Virus record (IMG/VR): IMGVR_UViG_3300027881_000016
Span: 1 to 56,908 of that record
DNA: 56,908 nt
Direction: 5' to 3' (one strand)
From: a virus
Shown: piece after piece, positions 27,139-35,405 of the stretch
Position numbering within the stretch: the stretch's first letter is position 1
How the letters are laid out: every line of letters starts with the position of its first letter
Notes under the pieces: generated by a model
What the model was told of the DNA's origin: nothing
The model's input: the letters and a program-made list of their open reading frames with translations, nothing else
Database searches by the model: none
Program-made: the position numbers and the translations under genes

Positions 27139-28266
27139 TTAGTCTACAAAGTCGCCGCGGAGGCGCGCGAGCGTCTTTTCTGGCAGGGCATCGAGCTCCT
27201 CGTCAGTCATGTTCTCGATATCCGGAACCACGGCACCAGCCGCGTCGGAGGCCAATCCTTCGCCAGCAACCGGCTTGTGTGCGTTCTTGGCTGCTGCCAG
27301 CTTGGCCGGCACATCAGTCTTTTTGCCCTTCGGCTTAGGCTCCACATCATCTTCCGCATCACCTTCCGCTGCGCCTATTTCTTTCAGGCCGTATTGGACT
27401 ATCACGTCGGAAAGAGCCATCACAAACGCATCTCCCGGGTTCTCAGCTTCACCAGACTCGACATATCCGCGGTAATACACCATGACCTTCCTAGTCATGG
27501 CCGGGTCAAAGTCCTCACTGTTCTGGTCGAATACCGGGAACATCTTCTCGGCTTCTGCCGATAAAGTGCCCAGCTCCGCAGCAGTATCAGCCTGATTGCG
27601 CCTGCCCTCCACGGTTTCAGTCGTATCGGCCCGGAAGTCAGCCTTCTCGGCCGCACGAATCTCTTTGCGCTTCGCTAATGCATCGACGGTCTTCCCGTCG
27701 AGCAGAAGATCCATGTACTCGGTTTCAGCAAGGTCGAAGTCGTAGACCTCCGCTTCGCCCTCTTCGGTCGCCGTGTTCTGCGCCTTGAGCGCCTCCAGCT
27801 CAGTTTCAGCTGCTTTGCGGCGTTCGTTTACTTCGTCGAATCGGTGTTTGGGGATTCCTTTTGGCGCCGATTTTTGATCTGCGTCGTCCGCATTTTCACC
27901 AGCGTCATCGGCGTCTGCCTCTTCATCAGATGATTCAGCTTCGTCTTTCCCGCCTTTTTCTTCGCCGGCGTCTTCTTCTTCAGATTCGGATTCGGATTCG
28001 GATTCGGATTCGGACTCGCCGGCATCTGACTCGCCGGAATCATCTTTGTCGTCCACTTCTTCTTCTTCTTCTTTTTCATCGTCCTTCTCCGGGGCTACGT
28101 AGTTCGGGTCTGACCCATCATCAAGGCCGGCTGGATCGAAGTCATCGATGTCATCTTTCTCGCCACCGAAATACGTTAGTTGCTCAGCTTTGCGCTCTTC
28201 TTCATCACCTAAATCTTCCGCAAGCGCTGCATCCGGAGCGAGATCCGGGTCGTCTTTCCTGCCCAT
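27139..28266 (-). CDS. Scaffolding-type protein, acidic, 375 aa
   Basis: Highly acidic N-terminal third with a Ser-Glu repeat tract, a Lys/Arg/Glu helical centre (PKHRFDEVNERRKAAETELEALKAQ) and a charged C-terminus. It lies between portal and capsid, the position of scaffolding proteins in podoviruses. It would guide procapsid assembly and then leave or be degraded. AAGGAA precedes the ATG. Confidence 0.8.
   Translation of the reverse strand: MGRKDDPDLAPDAALAEDLGDEEERKAEQLTYFGGEKDDIDDFDPAGLDDGSDPNYVAPEKDDEKEEEEEVDDKDDSGESDAGESESESESESESEEEDAGEEKGGKDEAESSDEEADADDAGENADDADQKSAPKGIPKHRFDEVNERRKAAETELEALKAQNTATEEGEAEVYDFDLAETEYMDLLLDGKTVDALAKRKEIRAAEKADFRADTTETVEGRRNQADTAAELGTLSAEAEKMFPVFDQNSEDFDPAMTRKVMVYYRGYVESGEAENPGDAFVMALSDVIVQYGLKEIGAAEGDAEDDVEPKPKGKKTDVPAKLAAAKNAHKPVAGEGLASDAAGAVVPDIENMTDEELDALPEKTLARLRGDFVD
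27983..28018. repeat. Hexamer tandem repeat coding Ser-Glu tract
   Basis: Five exact copies of GATTCG plus one near copy (GACTCG) on the plus strand encode a run of Ser-Glu dipeptides in the scaffold. Such tracts vary in length by slippage. Confidence 0.9.
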
Positions 28267-28283
28267 AATAGTTCCTTCGTGTT

Positions 28284-30566
28284 TTACGCCTTCTTAGGCG
28301 GTTTTTTAGCGCTCTTTTTTCCAGCAGAGCTATCCTGGGCCTTGCTCTCTCCAAGTTTGAGTAAGGACTTCTGCAAATCAGTTCGTCCCTTGATACCGGC
28401 AATATTCCGGCTCGTCATGGACTCGATCTGCGCGATAGTCGTCATTGTACCCTCTTTTCCTTGTGCAATGCGAATTCTCGTCATCAAATCGTCTTGGTTC
28501 GTCTGGTACGCGGCGCCGATCTTCTCCATCTCGACCCGGGCCTCGGTACCGATACGAAGCTGGTCAATCTGCGGCTTAGCCATAGATTCTTGCGCATTGG
28601 CCTGCAATTTCTGCGCATTGGCCTGTCGCTCCATGGCAGACGCTTCTTTGTCCATAACCTCGGCCGCAAGCAGTCGCATCTGCAGCTGTTCCAGCTGTTG
28701 CTGCTTTATGAGCTCTTCTTCGGTCGGCGCGGCCATGCCTTGGATCTTCTTAATGACTTCGACCAAGTCCTTCTTGTCCGGATGCTGGCTGACTTCGACC
28801 AGTGCGTAATCTGGGATTTGCACCCCGATCTCGCGTAGCTGTAGCAACTGATCAAAAAGCGACTCCTGATACGTATCTCGCCGGGGTACGGACGTGATCG
28901 CAATCGAATACTCGCCAAGGGTAAGGTCGTTCTTGATGAACTCGATCGACTCTTGCGTATCTGGGTCCATGCCCTCCATTGGCTGGTTGACAGCTATCTC
29001 GCCTTGGATATCGTCACCGTCTTCATTCTTCTCGAAGACTTGTAGGAGACGCGTCTCTGTGTAGTAGCTCTGGATGATCTCCAGCATGATCTCGGCGCGG
29101 AACCTGCGCGTGAGCTCGAGATTGTCGAAGATGATTTCCTGCTGCGCCAGCCCGCCTTGTTTGCGTGCATCCAGCGCTTTACTCGAGTCCGATCGCTCCG
29201 ATCCGAGCTGTGCTTTGCTGACTCCGGATATCTCGTTGAAGAACATCCCGGCCTTGCTGCCAATCTCAGAAAGCCCGGTGGGGATCTGATTCGGCTGAAT
29301 CTTCTGGGGCATTTCTGCGCCCTGCGCGACTTCGAGCACGAGCCCAGTTTTTGAGCCCTGAGTAACTAAGTCATCACGATCCATGTTAATAAGTGACCCG
29401 GTCTGGAATACCCAGCCGGAGTTCGCAGTCGTATTAACAACGTGCAGCTCTTGCGACGTAACCTTGTTCAGCATGTCCTGCGGAGAGATCAGGTTGCGTA
29501 CAAGGCCGAATGGCCGACCGCGACGGAAGTACGGGAAGAACGGGATGATCGAAACTTGATCGAACAAACTCCATCCCTCGTGTAGGAGGATCTTGTCGGC
29601 CGTGATGCAGATCTTGATCCGGCGTTCCGGCTTCCACATGACCTCCAAGTCGTTCTGCATTGCAAACTCCTGCGAGCGCGCTGGCTCCCAGCCTTCTGGT
29701 ACACGGCGCATATCACCTGTTGGCCTGTCGATGAAGAACGCTGTGCGCGCCAAGCATCTATACTGGCGCTCGATAACACGGATGCGCTTGACCTTCTTGA
29801 TCTCGGGTTCGGACGCTTGGAAAAAGACTTCCGAATCATAGTGCGTGCCGCCGAAGTTCGGTGCTTCCCACTCAAGCGAGTCATGGCCGAATGTTCCGTT
29901 GCCAGCCGCAAGGTCAACCTTGTCTCTGAATTCTGGTCCGTACAACGCGCCGATTTCGTCGGGTGTCATCCAACGCGAAATAAATACTTCTGACCAAGTA
30001 CGCGGGTCGTAATCTTTCGCGCCTGGATCAAGAATGACGTCAGTCGGGTCTATGATCTCTTCCCGAATCTCGCCTTCAATGTTGTCGCTGAAATCTAGGT
30101 AGTAATAGACGTACCCGCGGTCTTGAATCAGACCGTCAGTGAACATCATCTTCTCTTTGTGTTCACTCTTGTTGTTCGTAGCAATTTGCTTGAACAGGAA
30201 GCGCAACGAATTCGCTGTCTCCTGACTAGCGCCCTTGCCCATAGGCTGGAATGAAATATCTTGTCGGGCTTTTATGTACTCGCCGACAACGGCATTCACC
30301 GTCGACAAGACCATATTGATTGTGTGTGCCGGCCGCTTCTGTGCTGCAAGCGTGGACTTCACTTCCTTGTCCCACTGATCGCCGAAATAGTACTCGTCGA
30401 ACTTGCGCGCCTCTTCTACCCAATCAAGGTGACCGGCGTCGCGCGCCCGTGTATACATCGTCCATTGTCTTTCGACTATGGCGTCTTCCTCAGAACCTTG
30501 TACTGGGACGTCAGTCGGTGTGAACTCTTCTACGGCATCTCCGCCGTAGATATTGACTTCTTTCAT
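28284..30566 (-). CDS. Portal protein, P22-like, 760 aa
   Basis: N-terminal DYYFGDQW-like text (FDEYYFGDQWDKEV), KRPAHTINMVLSTVNAVVGEY, DVILDPGAKDYDPRTWSEVF and GSERSDSSKALDARKQGG are typical of P22-class portals. Length is near the P22 portal (725). The C-terminal part is a Gln/Glu helical barrel (ELIKQQQLEQLQMRLLAAEVMDKEA). It forms the dodecameric DNA channel at one vertex and binds the terminase. It follows TerL directly. Confidence 0.9.
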   Translation of the reverse strand: MKEVNIYGGDAVEEFTPTDVPVQGSEEDAIVERQWTMYTRARDAGHLDWVEEARKFDEYYFGDQWDKEVKSTLAAQKRPAHTINMVLSTVNAVVGEYIKARQDISFQPMGKGASQETANSLRFLFKQIATNNKSEHKEKMMFTDGLIQDRGYVYYYLDFSDNIEGEIREEIIDPTDVILDPGAKDYDPRTWSEVFISRWMTPDEIGALYGPEFRDKVDLAAGNGTFGHDSLEWEAPNFGGTHYDSEVFFQASEPEIKKVKRIRVIERQYRCLARTAFFIDRPTGDMRRVPEGWEPARSQEFAMQNDLEVMWKPERRIKICITADKILLHEGWSLFDQVSIIPFFPYFRRGRPFGLVRNLISPQDMLNKVTSQELHVVNTTANSGWVFQTGSLINMDRDDLVTQGSKTGLVLEVAQGAEMPQKIQPNQIPTGLSEIGSKAGMFFNEISGVSKAQLGSERSDSSKALDARKQGGLAQQEIIFDNLELTRRFRAEIMLEIIQSYYTETRLLQVFEKNEDGDDIQGEIAVNQPMEGMDPDTQESIEFIKNDLTLGEYSIAITSVPRRDTYQESLFDQLLQLREIGVQIPDYALVEVSQHPDKKDLVEVIKKIQGMAAPTEEELIKQQQLEQLQMRLLAAEVMDKEASAMERQANAQKLQANAQESMAKPQIDQLRIGTEARVEMEKIGAAYQTNQDDLMTRIRIAQGKEGTMTTIAQIESMTSRNIAGIKGRTDLQKSLLKLGESKAQDSSAGKKSAKKPPKKA

Positions 30567-30568
30567 GT

Positions 30569-32365
30569 TTATGCCGCCATTGCGTTATCGCTGCTTTTGT
30601 TACCGGTTACGTAACCAGCTAGCTTCTTCTTCCACCCTTCGCCTTTGCTTTTCGGCTTACCAGCTCCAGAGTGAGATTTGCCAGCTATCATTTTGCCAAT
30701 CCACGCAGCGGCGTCCACGCGGTCGTCTTTTACACCGGATGGGAAGCGCAACAACTCGTTCATGTAGTCGTCAACCCACAGAGCACCTTCTGGCCAAAAC
30801 ACTTTTCCGTGCGCCATCATGCCCTGAATAATGCGCGCTCGTAGCTCCTTGTCCTGCTTGCCGGGTGGGAGCTCGTCTACGAACAAGTCGTAGATCTTCT
30901 CTTCCCGCATGCGATTCTCAAGGAACGTGTCAATAGTAAGCGATATCTGCCCTTTTTCCAAGCCAAACTGTCGTGGATGGTGTTTCCTGTGGATCTCAAA
31001 CATGACATCGATGATCTCTTTGGCATCCCACCGCCCACGGTATTCTTCTATGATGTAGATGTTTCCATCAGCGGCCAGGCCGGCAACAAGGAACACAGTC
31101 CAGTCAGCGTGGTCCTTCTTAGAGATAGCAAGGTCTCCAGCGCAGTATATGTCCAAAAACTCGGGTGGTGCGCCTTTGTACATCCGGAAGTGCTTCTTCT
31201 GAAAGTAAGCGCCTTCCTCGACCTGCGGATTCTGCTGATAGAGGGCCGCGAAGTCGCGAGGGGCTAGCGCGCGTTTAATTTTGCGCAGCGCTTTGAGCGA
31301 ATAACGCTCTGGATGCAAAGCCTCACCTTTGAGGCGATACGCTTCATCCTGCGTTGCGATCGCGGGAAAATCAATCACCTTCCAGCGGTCAGCGTCTTCC
31401 GGCCACTCGCCATCTTCCGAAGTGAGCATCTCTTTCTCGGCTTCGCGCATCTCATTGAGCAACCAACCGGATAAGTCGTCATCATGCCATCGCGTCTGGA
31501 TAATCAGGATGCCAGCACCGGGAGCCAGCCGGGTGTAGGCCGTTGAACTATACCAAGACTTCGCTGTCTCCCGGATAGTCTGGGACTCAGCCTCGTCGCG
31601 GTTTTTGACGGGGTCGTCGATAAGAAAAATGTGCGCGCCGCGCCCGGTTATCGGGCCGCCGACGCCGGCCGCCAACACACCGCCACCGGTTCGCTTCTCC
31701 TTGTCATAGTCGAAGAGCGACCAGCGCTCAACGGCTTCATTCTTCTTGGTAACACCAAGGTTACCGAACAGTAGGTGGTAATCCGGCGTACGAATCAATT
31801 CCTGGATTTTGCGCGAAAAGTCCATCTGCAAGGACTGCGCGTACGACGTATTAATGAACTCGTGGTGCGGGTGATTCCCAAGATGCCATGCCGGGTAGTA
31901 CTGCGACGCGATCATGGACTTGCCATGCCGGGGCGGCACGGTAATCATCAGTCGAGGCGACTCCTCGGCGATAACATCCTCGGAAAACTGCATCAGGGCC
32001 TCACAGATCATCTTGTGGACCCATCCGGCCTTGTAATTGGGCTCATAGCGCTTGATGAAGGCCAACAAATAGCGTTTTGCGAGCTCGCGCTTGTAAACTT
32101 CCTGCTGAGCCTGCTTTTCCCGGGTCAATGCGCGCGTTTTGGCCCTCTGCGGCTCCCTTTTCTTCGCCGCGCGCCGGTGTGTCGGCGCCTGCCGTGCTTT
32201 TCGGCGCTTCGTCGCGGCCTTTTTGGCGGTTTCTTGGGTGGCCGCGAGCAATTTCTTGCCTTCCCGGTCAATGCACTCGATGCATTCGTCGGTATCGGAG
32301 TAGTGAGACGTGTCCTTCTCACATTTCTCGCATTTAGCTCGGTGCGTCGCGCCCATCTTCACCAT
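30569..32365 (-). CDS. terL: Terminase large subunit with N-terminal zinc ribbon, 598 aa
   Basis: Walker A is PPRHGKS at residues 144-150 and Walker B is IFLIDD at 246-251; a later AGDLAISKKDHADW segment begins the nuclease domain. The enzyme powers DNA packaging at the portal and cuts concatemers. The first 95 residues are unusual: Cys12, 15, 28 and 31 form a CxxC-x12-CxxC ribbon, then a strongly basic stretch. The start lies inside the end of TerS; an ATG at 32356 is an alternative. Confidence 0.92.
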   Translation of the reverse strand: MVKMGATHRAKCEKCEKDTSHYSDTDECIECIDREGKKLLAATQETAKKAATKRRKARQAPTHRRAAKKREPQRAKTRALTREKQAQQEVYKRELAKRYLLAFIKRYEPNYKAGWVHKMICEALMQFSEDVIAEESPRLMITVPPRHGKSMIASQYYPAWHLGNHPHHEFINTSYAQSLQMDFSRKIQELIRTPDYHLLFGNLGVTKKNEAVERWSLFDYDKEKRTGGGVLAAGVGGPITGRGAHIFLIDDPVKNRDEAESQTIRETAKSWYSSTAYTRLAPGAGILIIQTRWHDDDLSGWLLNEMREAEKEMLTSEDGEWPEDADRWKVIDFPAIATQDEAYRLKGEALHPERYSLKALRKIKRALAPRDFAALYQQNPQVEEGAYFQKKHFRMYKGAPPEFLDIYCAGDLAISKKDHADWTVFLVAGLAADGNIYIIEEYRGRWDAKEIIDVMFEIHRKHHPRQFGLEKGQISLTIDTFLENRMREEKIYDLFVDELPPGKQDKELRARIIQGMMAHGKVFWPEGALWVDDYMNELLRFPSGVKDDRVDAAAWIGKMIAGKSHSGAGKPKSKGEGWKKKLAGYVTGNKSSDNAMAA

Positions 32366-32825
32366 TCTCGATCAATTTCGGTGGATCCACGACCCGGAAC
32401 TCGCCCTCAAGCGTCAAATCCTCCATATCCGCCAATTTCATAAGCTGCTCCAGCGGCATACGATCGAGCTCGAGCAAATGCTGGTGCTGATGCTCTACCG
32501 TCACCGGTACCGGCTTGGCGAGCCCGTGCAGCTTGATCATTTCCCGCACAGCGGCGATCTGCTCCATGGCAGTGTCGGCGTTGATGAAAGCCTGCATGAG
32601 CATGTCGTGTGCTTCCTTGCGCCCGAAGTCGACCTCCTCAGAGATCTTGTCCATGCGCTTGACCATCTCTTTGCGCACGTTCTCGTTCTTCTCGAATTTA
32701 GCACCGTTCTTGCTCGGATTGGCACAGCCGGCAGCGGCCGCGGACGCGGTTATACTCATGCCACTCAACCGCGAGTCGACGTAGATCTGCTGCTTGGTGG
32801 TGAGCTTAGTTGAGGATGATGTCAC
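32334..32825 (-). CDS. terS: Terminase small subunit, about 163 aa
   Basis: The product contains LTTKQQIYVDSRLSGMSITASAAAAGCANPSKNGAKFEKNENVRKEM, the pattern of TerS DNA-binding domains. A GTG at 32825 that overlaps the upstream gene is my preferred start; earlier in-frame codons lie deep in that gene. It would recognise the packaging site and load TerL, which follows with a 32-base overlap. Confidence 0.75.
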   Translation of the reverse strand: MTSSSTKLTTKQQIYVDSRLSGMSITASAAAAGCANPSKNGAKFEKNENVRKEMVKRMDKISEEVDFGRKEAHDMLMQAFINADTAMEQIAAVREMIKLHGLAKPVPVTVEHQHQHLLELDRMPLEQLMKLADMEDLTLEGEFRVVDPPKLIENGEDGRDAPS

Positions 32826-33096
32826 TGCTCTTCTCTGCTGCAGCTCTGTGCTGCTCCTGCATGTCGAACAGGTCCTGCACATCACTCAACAGCTTCGCCA
32901 TAATAGTGCTGGCAGTCTCATGCTCACCGCGAATGAAAATAGCCAGACGCGTATCGAGCGGCGACTGGTCAATAGTAACCGGCATGACTTGTACAGCACC
33001 GCCGGATATGTCGATGAACTCAAACACCTGGCTTATAGTAGGGTCGTCAGGCAGGTTGTTTTTCTGGGGGGTTGCTTCTTCTTCCGTCATGGTCAT
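32806..33096 (-). CDS. Small unknown protein, 96 aa
   Basis: The protein starts MTMTEEEATPQKN, contains beta-type sequence in the middle (GGAVQVMPVTIDQSPLDTRLAIFIRGE) and a C-terminal helix (LSDVQDLFDMQEQHRAAAEK). It sits between HNH and TerS and overlaps both. Possibly a packaging accessory protein; unrecognised. Confidence 0.72.
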   Translation of the reverse strand: MTMTEEEATPQKNNLPDDPTISQVFEFIDISGGAVQVMPVTIDQSPLDTRLAIFIRGEHETASTIMAKLLSDVQDLFDMQEQHRAAAEKSSDIILN

Positions 33097-33662
33097 TCCT
33101 CTATGTCATACTTCTTGAAGAGTTCCTGTAGCTCAGCCTTTACTTCCGGGTGAGAATAGTAGCCTTGTTGTTCTATAGTGTGCAAGCGATGACAGTTGGA
33201 ACACAGTATACGGCACTTACGTACCTCCTGTCGAAGCGCTTCGCTTGACCACGCGTATCCTTTGGACAGTATCTGCGCAATGGTGAAACTCTTAGTGCTC
33301 GGATCCAAGTGGTCAAACTCAAGCAAACGCGGGTCGCGCTCCCCACATTTCTGACACCCCTTGTCGGCGGCGTAGCGCAAACAGAGTATCCGTGCCCGTC
33401 GGCGGGCACACCTTTTTTGTTGTGCGGCGTTCTCATGTATGCGCGGCCGGCCGAGCGTCTTGCCCTCCGGCGCTACCCAATTAGGGTCGGCGACCCGGGC
33501 GTTACGCACGCCACGGCAGTCATTGCATTCCGGTCGGTAGCCGCGGGGGTCGGAGGCAGGGAACGTGCCCCGCTTCACCTTAAGAGTGAAACGGGTCAGG
33601 TTCTTGTTCCCGCGGCAGCGCGAACAGACCTTATAACTGTTCTTGCGCAGCTTACCCGGCAT
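33093..33662 (-). CDS. HNH endonuclease, packaging-associated, 189 aa
   Basis: An N-terminal zinc-finger-like pair (CSRCRGNKN, ECNDCRG) precedes a HNH core: CQKCGERD, LEFDHLD and CRILCSNCHRLHT, with the conserved W between. HNH nucleases next to terminase genes often assist cutting of DNA at cos sites. Start and stop codons overlap neighbours. A homing-endonuclease origin cannot be excluded, but it is well integrated in the operon. Confidence 0.85.
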   Translation of the reverse strand: MPGKLRKNSYKVCSRCRGNKNLTRFTLKVKRGTFPASDPRGYRPECNDCRGVRNARVADPNWVAPEGKTLGRPRIHENAAQQKRCARRRARILCLRYAADKGCQKCGERDPRLLEFDHLDPSTKSFTIAQILSKGYAWSSEALRQEVRKCRILCSNCHRLHTIEQQGYYSHPEVKAELQELFKKYDIEE

Positions 33663-33976
33663 CAGGTGCGGCTGTCGATGTCCTTGCCAACCCGGTTCAT
33701 GTAGCCGAAGTCACCACCGCGAATCTGTGCTGATACGGAGTACTCTTCCCACATCTTGATCAGCATATTTATCGGGTGTTGGTCAGCAGCACAGGCGAGG
33801 TGCAAAACTTCTTTCGCCCCCGGCATACTGAACGGCCAGATGCGGTATATGAAGTCGCCCTCGCCTACGACATTTTTACCGGCCGATTCAGGGATAATGC
33901 GCATCCTGCCAGCTTCCGGTCCGCCAATAAATCCGACCTTTCGTCCTACTTTGATATTTTTGCTCATCCGAAACAC
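33662..33976 (-). CDS. Unknown protein upstream of HNH, 104 aa
   Basis: The GTG at 33976 has AAGGA 5 bases upstream; an ATG 9 bases later (MSKNIKVGRKV) is also possible. The chain has a short glycine-rich basic start and a hydrophobic helical middle (EVLHLACAADQHPINMLIKMW). No motif recognised. Its place at the head of the packaging group suggests an accessory role. Confidence 0.65.
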   Translation of the reverse strand: MFRMSKNIKVGRKVGFIGGPEAGRMRIIPESAGKNVVGEGDFIYRIWPFSMPGAKEVLHLACAADQHPINMLIKMWEEYSVSAQIRGGDFGYMNRVGKDIDSRT

Positions 33977-34001
33977 CCTGATCCTTTTCTCTTTTTAGTT
34001 C

Positions 34002-34367
34002 TTACAGGCTGATTACAAAGTTCGTAGGGGACCCCGGGGTACGTGGCCCCACAGTAAAATTTTCAGTGTTACTTGGCCCCGACTCCTCCCCGTTAAGCGC
34101 TGTGACCGTCAGGTGACAGACGTGCGTGCCCTCGCCGAGCGGCGCAAAGTCCACCACTCGGCTGTGCGTACCGATGATACTGTCGAGAATCACAAACGGC
34201 TCTGCAGCGCCATTGCAGTACATACTGTAAAAGTCCAAGTCCTGCTCCAGCAACTCGTCGCCATTCTCCCACTCCGTGGGTGGTACGAATGATATTGAGA
34301 AGTCCAGCGCAAGCGTTAACGATGCCAGCAGCAACACCACCGCTGTGGCTACCACAGGTTTGTTCAT
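34002..34367 (-). CDS. Secreted Ig/fibronectin-like small protein, 121 aa
   Basis: The start at 34367 has GGAGA 7 bases upstream. Residues 1-27 look like a Sec signal peptide (VVATAVVLLLASLTLA). The remainder has one domain of alternating beta strands with EGTHVCHLTVTALNGEESGPS, as in fibronectin type III or Ig-like folds. It would be exported to the periplasm or surface. Stop overlap with the Tat-signal gene (ATGA) suggests joint action. Function unknown. Confidence 0.62.
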   Translation of the reverse strand: MNKPVVATAVVLLLASLTLALDFSISFVPPTEWENGDELLEQDLDFYSMYCNGAAEPFVILDSIIGTHSRVVDFAPLGEGTHVCHLTVTALNGEESGPSNTENFTVGPRTPGSPTNFVISL

Positions 34368-34588
34368 AGCAGGTTCTCCATGATGCATTGATCCAACTTG
34401 CTATTGTACCATTTGCGTAAGAGCTCCTGATGCTTCGCACGGACGCTATCGGGCGCTGGGCGATATCTTGTCCGAGGTTTTGTAACACTAGCTGTAGCAC
34501 TAGGTGCTATAGCACTCGGTAACTTAGTGACTATGACCGCAGCTACGGAGGCGGCTGCGAGTCCACGCAGAAATCCGCGGCGATTCAC
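34364..34588 (-). CDS. Small Tat-signal protein, 74 aa
   Basis: I chose the GTG at 34588 because it overlaps the stop of the upstream 31-residue peptide (GTGA). The chain then starts MNRRGFLRGLAAASVAAV, a clear twin-arginine signal, and may be cut after SATA. The mature part is basic and short (about 40 residues, RTRYRPAPDSVRAKHQELLRK). Export in folded form is implied, but cofactor motifs were not seen. Confidence 0.6.
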   Translation of the reverse strand: MNRRGFLRGLAAASVAAVIVTKLPSAIAPSATASVTKPRTRYRPAPDSVRAKHQELLRKWYNSKLDQCIMENLL

Positions 34589-34680
34589 AACACCATCCAG
34601 AAGAACAGCGCCAGGCACACGATCCAGATGAAGGCTTCGAAGAAGGGACTTGGTGACTTAGTGCTAAGTGACCCTGTCAC
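34585..34680 (-). CDS. 31-residue membrane peptide
   Basis: A GTG-started frame overlaps the Acb2-like stop and ends on the Tat gene start. It has a single hydrophobic helix (FIWIVCLALFFWMVL). Tight overlap on both sides supports translation even though it is short. Confidence 0.5.
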   Translation of the reverse strand: MTGSLSTKSPSPFFEAFIWIVCLALFFWMVL

Positions 34681-34868
34681 TCAGTGATACCCTTAACGGC
34701 CCACATCACGGCCTCCTCGAGTTTGGCCGCGGCCATATCTGACTCGCGTTTGCCGATGTCGAGCATGCAGTACAACTCGAAGGCCTTGTTCTTGATATTG
34801 TCGATGCGATCTTTCTCGCTGGGATTGAGTTCCCGGTACTCGGGACGGAAGGGGTTGGATCGTGGCAT
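34677..34868 (-). CDS. Acb2/Tad1-type small protein, candidate anti-CBASS/Thoeris sponge, 63 aa
   Basis: The pattern FRPEYRELNPSEKDRIDNIKNKAFELY followed by KLEEAVMWAVKGIT matches what I know of the short helical hairpin family annotated Acb2/Tad1 domain. Acb2 proteins bind cyclic oligonucleotide signals and so block CBASS defence; related Tad1 proteins bind Thoeris signals. The gene is first in the leftward operon, beside the control region. Recognition is by eye, and the ligand, if any, cannot be read from sequence. Confidence 0.62.
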   Translation of the reverse strand: MPRSNPFRPEYRELNPSEKDRIDNIKNKAFELYCMLDIGKRESDMAAAKLEEAVMWAVKGITE

Positions 34869-34943
34869 GATAAATGCTCCTTGGCTATTGCGTGGAAATA
34901 GGCGCTTTAACGCACCATAAGTGGGTTAAAGTACGATAAATCA

Positions 34944-34957
34944 ATCACTATAGTGAT
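34944..34957. promoter_or_regulatory. 14-bp perfect palindrome
   Basis: ATCACTATAGTGAT is fully symmetric and could bind a dimeric regulator. It contains half-sites CACT/AGTG also found in the other palindromes of this region. Confidence 0.6.
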
Positions 34958-34972
34958 CTGGGCGTAAATTTT

Positions 34973-35022
34973 TGTTAGAAAAATATAGCGTTTTTCTAAC
35001 AGATTTCTGTCATTACAGAAAT
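34973..35022. promoter_or_regulatory. Two adjacent AT-rich inverted repeats
   Basis: TGTTAGAAAAA-TATAGCG-TTTTTCTAACA (11-bp arms) is followed one base later by ATTTCTGT-CATT-ACAGAAAT (8-bp arms). Either could be an operator, a bidirectional terminator or an unwinding element. Confidence 0.6.
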
Positions 35023-35142
35023 TACTGAAAGGACAGACTTATTCCCGGACGACCAGCGTCGTAGAATGGGGCTATCATACCTGACGGGGATATCATATGC
35101 AAATGTGGAAAAAAGTGACGACCAGCAGGTAGGGGTGGTACT

Positions 35143-35299
35143 AAGTGACTCCGTCACTTGGCACTTCGTGACTGAAAACTCAGTCACTAAGCGCCGAGAA
35201 TCTGAACCATCAGACTGCCAAGGAACCTTCCCAGCCTGACAGAAATTCTAAGCGCTTTAATGACTTAGGGTCAAGAGCGAAGTGACTCAGTTCCTGAGT
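35143..35299. promoter_or_regulatory. Operator-like array built on AGTGAC half-sites
   Basis: AAGTGAC-TCC-GTCACTT at 35143, GTGACTGA-AAAC-TCAGTCAC at 35168 and ACTCAG-TTC-CTGAGT at 35285 are perfect palindromes with shared half-site letters. Spacing and repetition suggest binding of one regulator at several sites. Confidence 0.5.
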
Positions 35300-35346
35300 T
35301 ACTTGGTGACACAGTAGTACTACGTACTACCGAACCAAAAACAAAA

Positions 35347-35383
35347 CGACTGCTTACGCAGTCGGTGCCTAGAGCTCAGTGTC
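35347..35383 (+). promoter_or_regulatory. Early leader hairpin 1 with TCAGTGTC tag
   Basis: CGACTGC-TTAC-GCAGTCG, a 7-bp short form of the repeated hairpin, is followed by GGTGCC and TCAGTGTC before the first early gene. It lacks the outer stem of the other copies. Confidence 0.75.
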
Positions 35384-35405
35384 TTTAACGTAAGTGGAGT
35401 ACATC

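Larger units (their letters stand above)
34869..35405. promoter_or_regulatory. Divergent control region rich in palindromes
   Basis: About 540 bases without a gene separate leftward and rightward blocks. It holds perfect palindromes at 34944-34957, 34973-35001, 35003-35022, 35143-35159, 35168-35187 and 35285-35299, AT-rich tracts, and repeats of GCGCTTTAA. I could not identify a convincing sigma70 promoter here in either direction. Confidence 0.7.

Noticed and set aside
34944-34960. T7-type promoter
   Set aside because: TCACTATAG matches part of the T7 promoter, but the upstream half does not fit, the site is a perfect palindrome, and no phage RNA polymerase gene was found.
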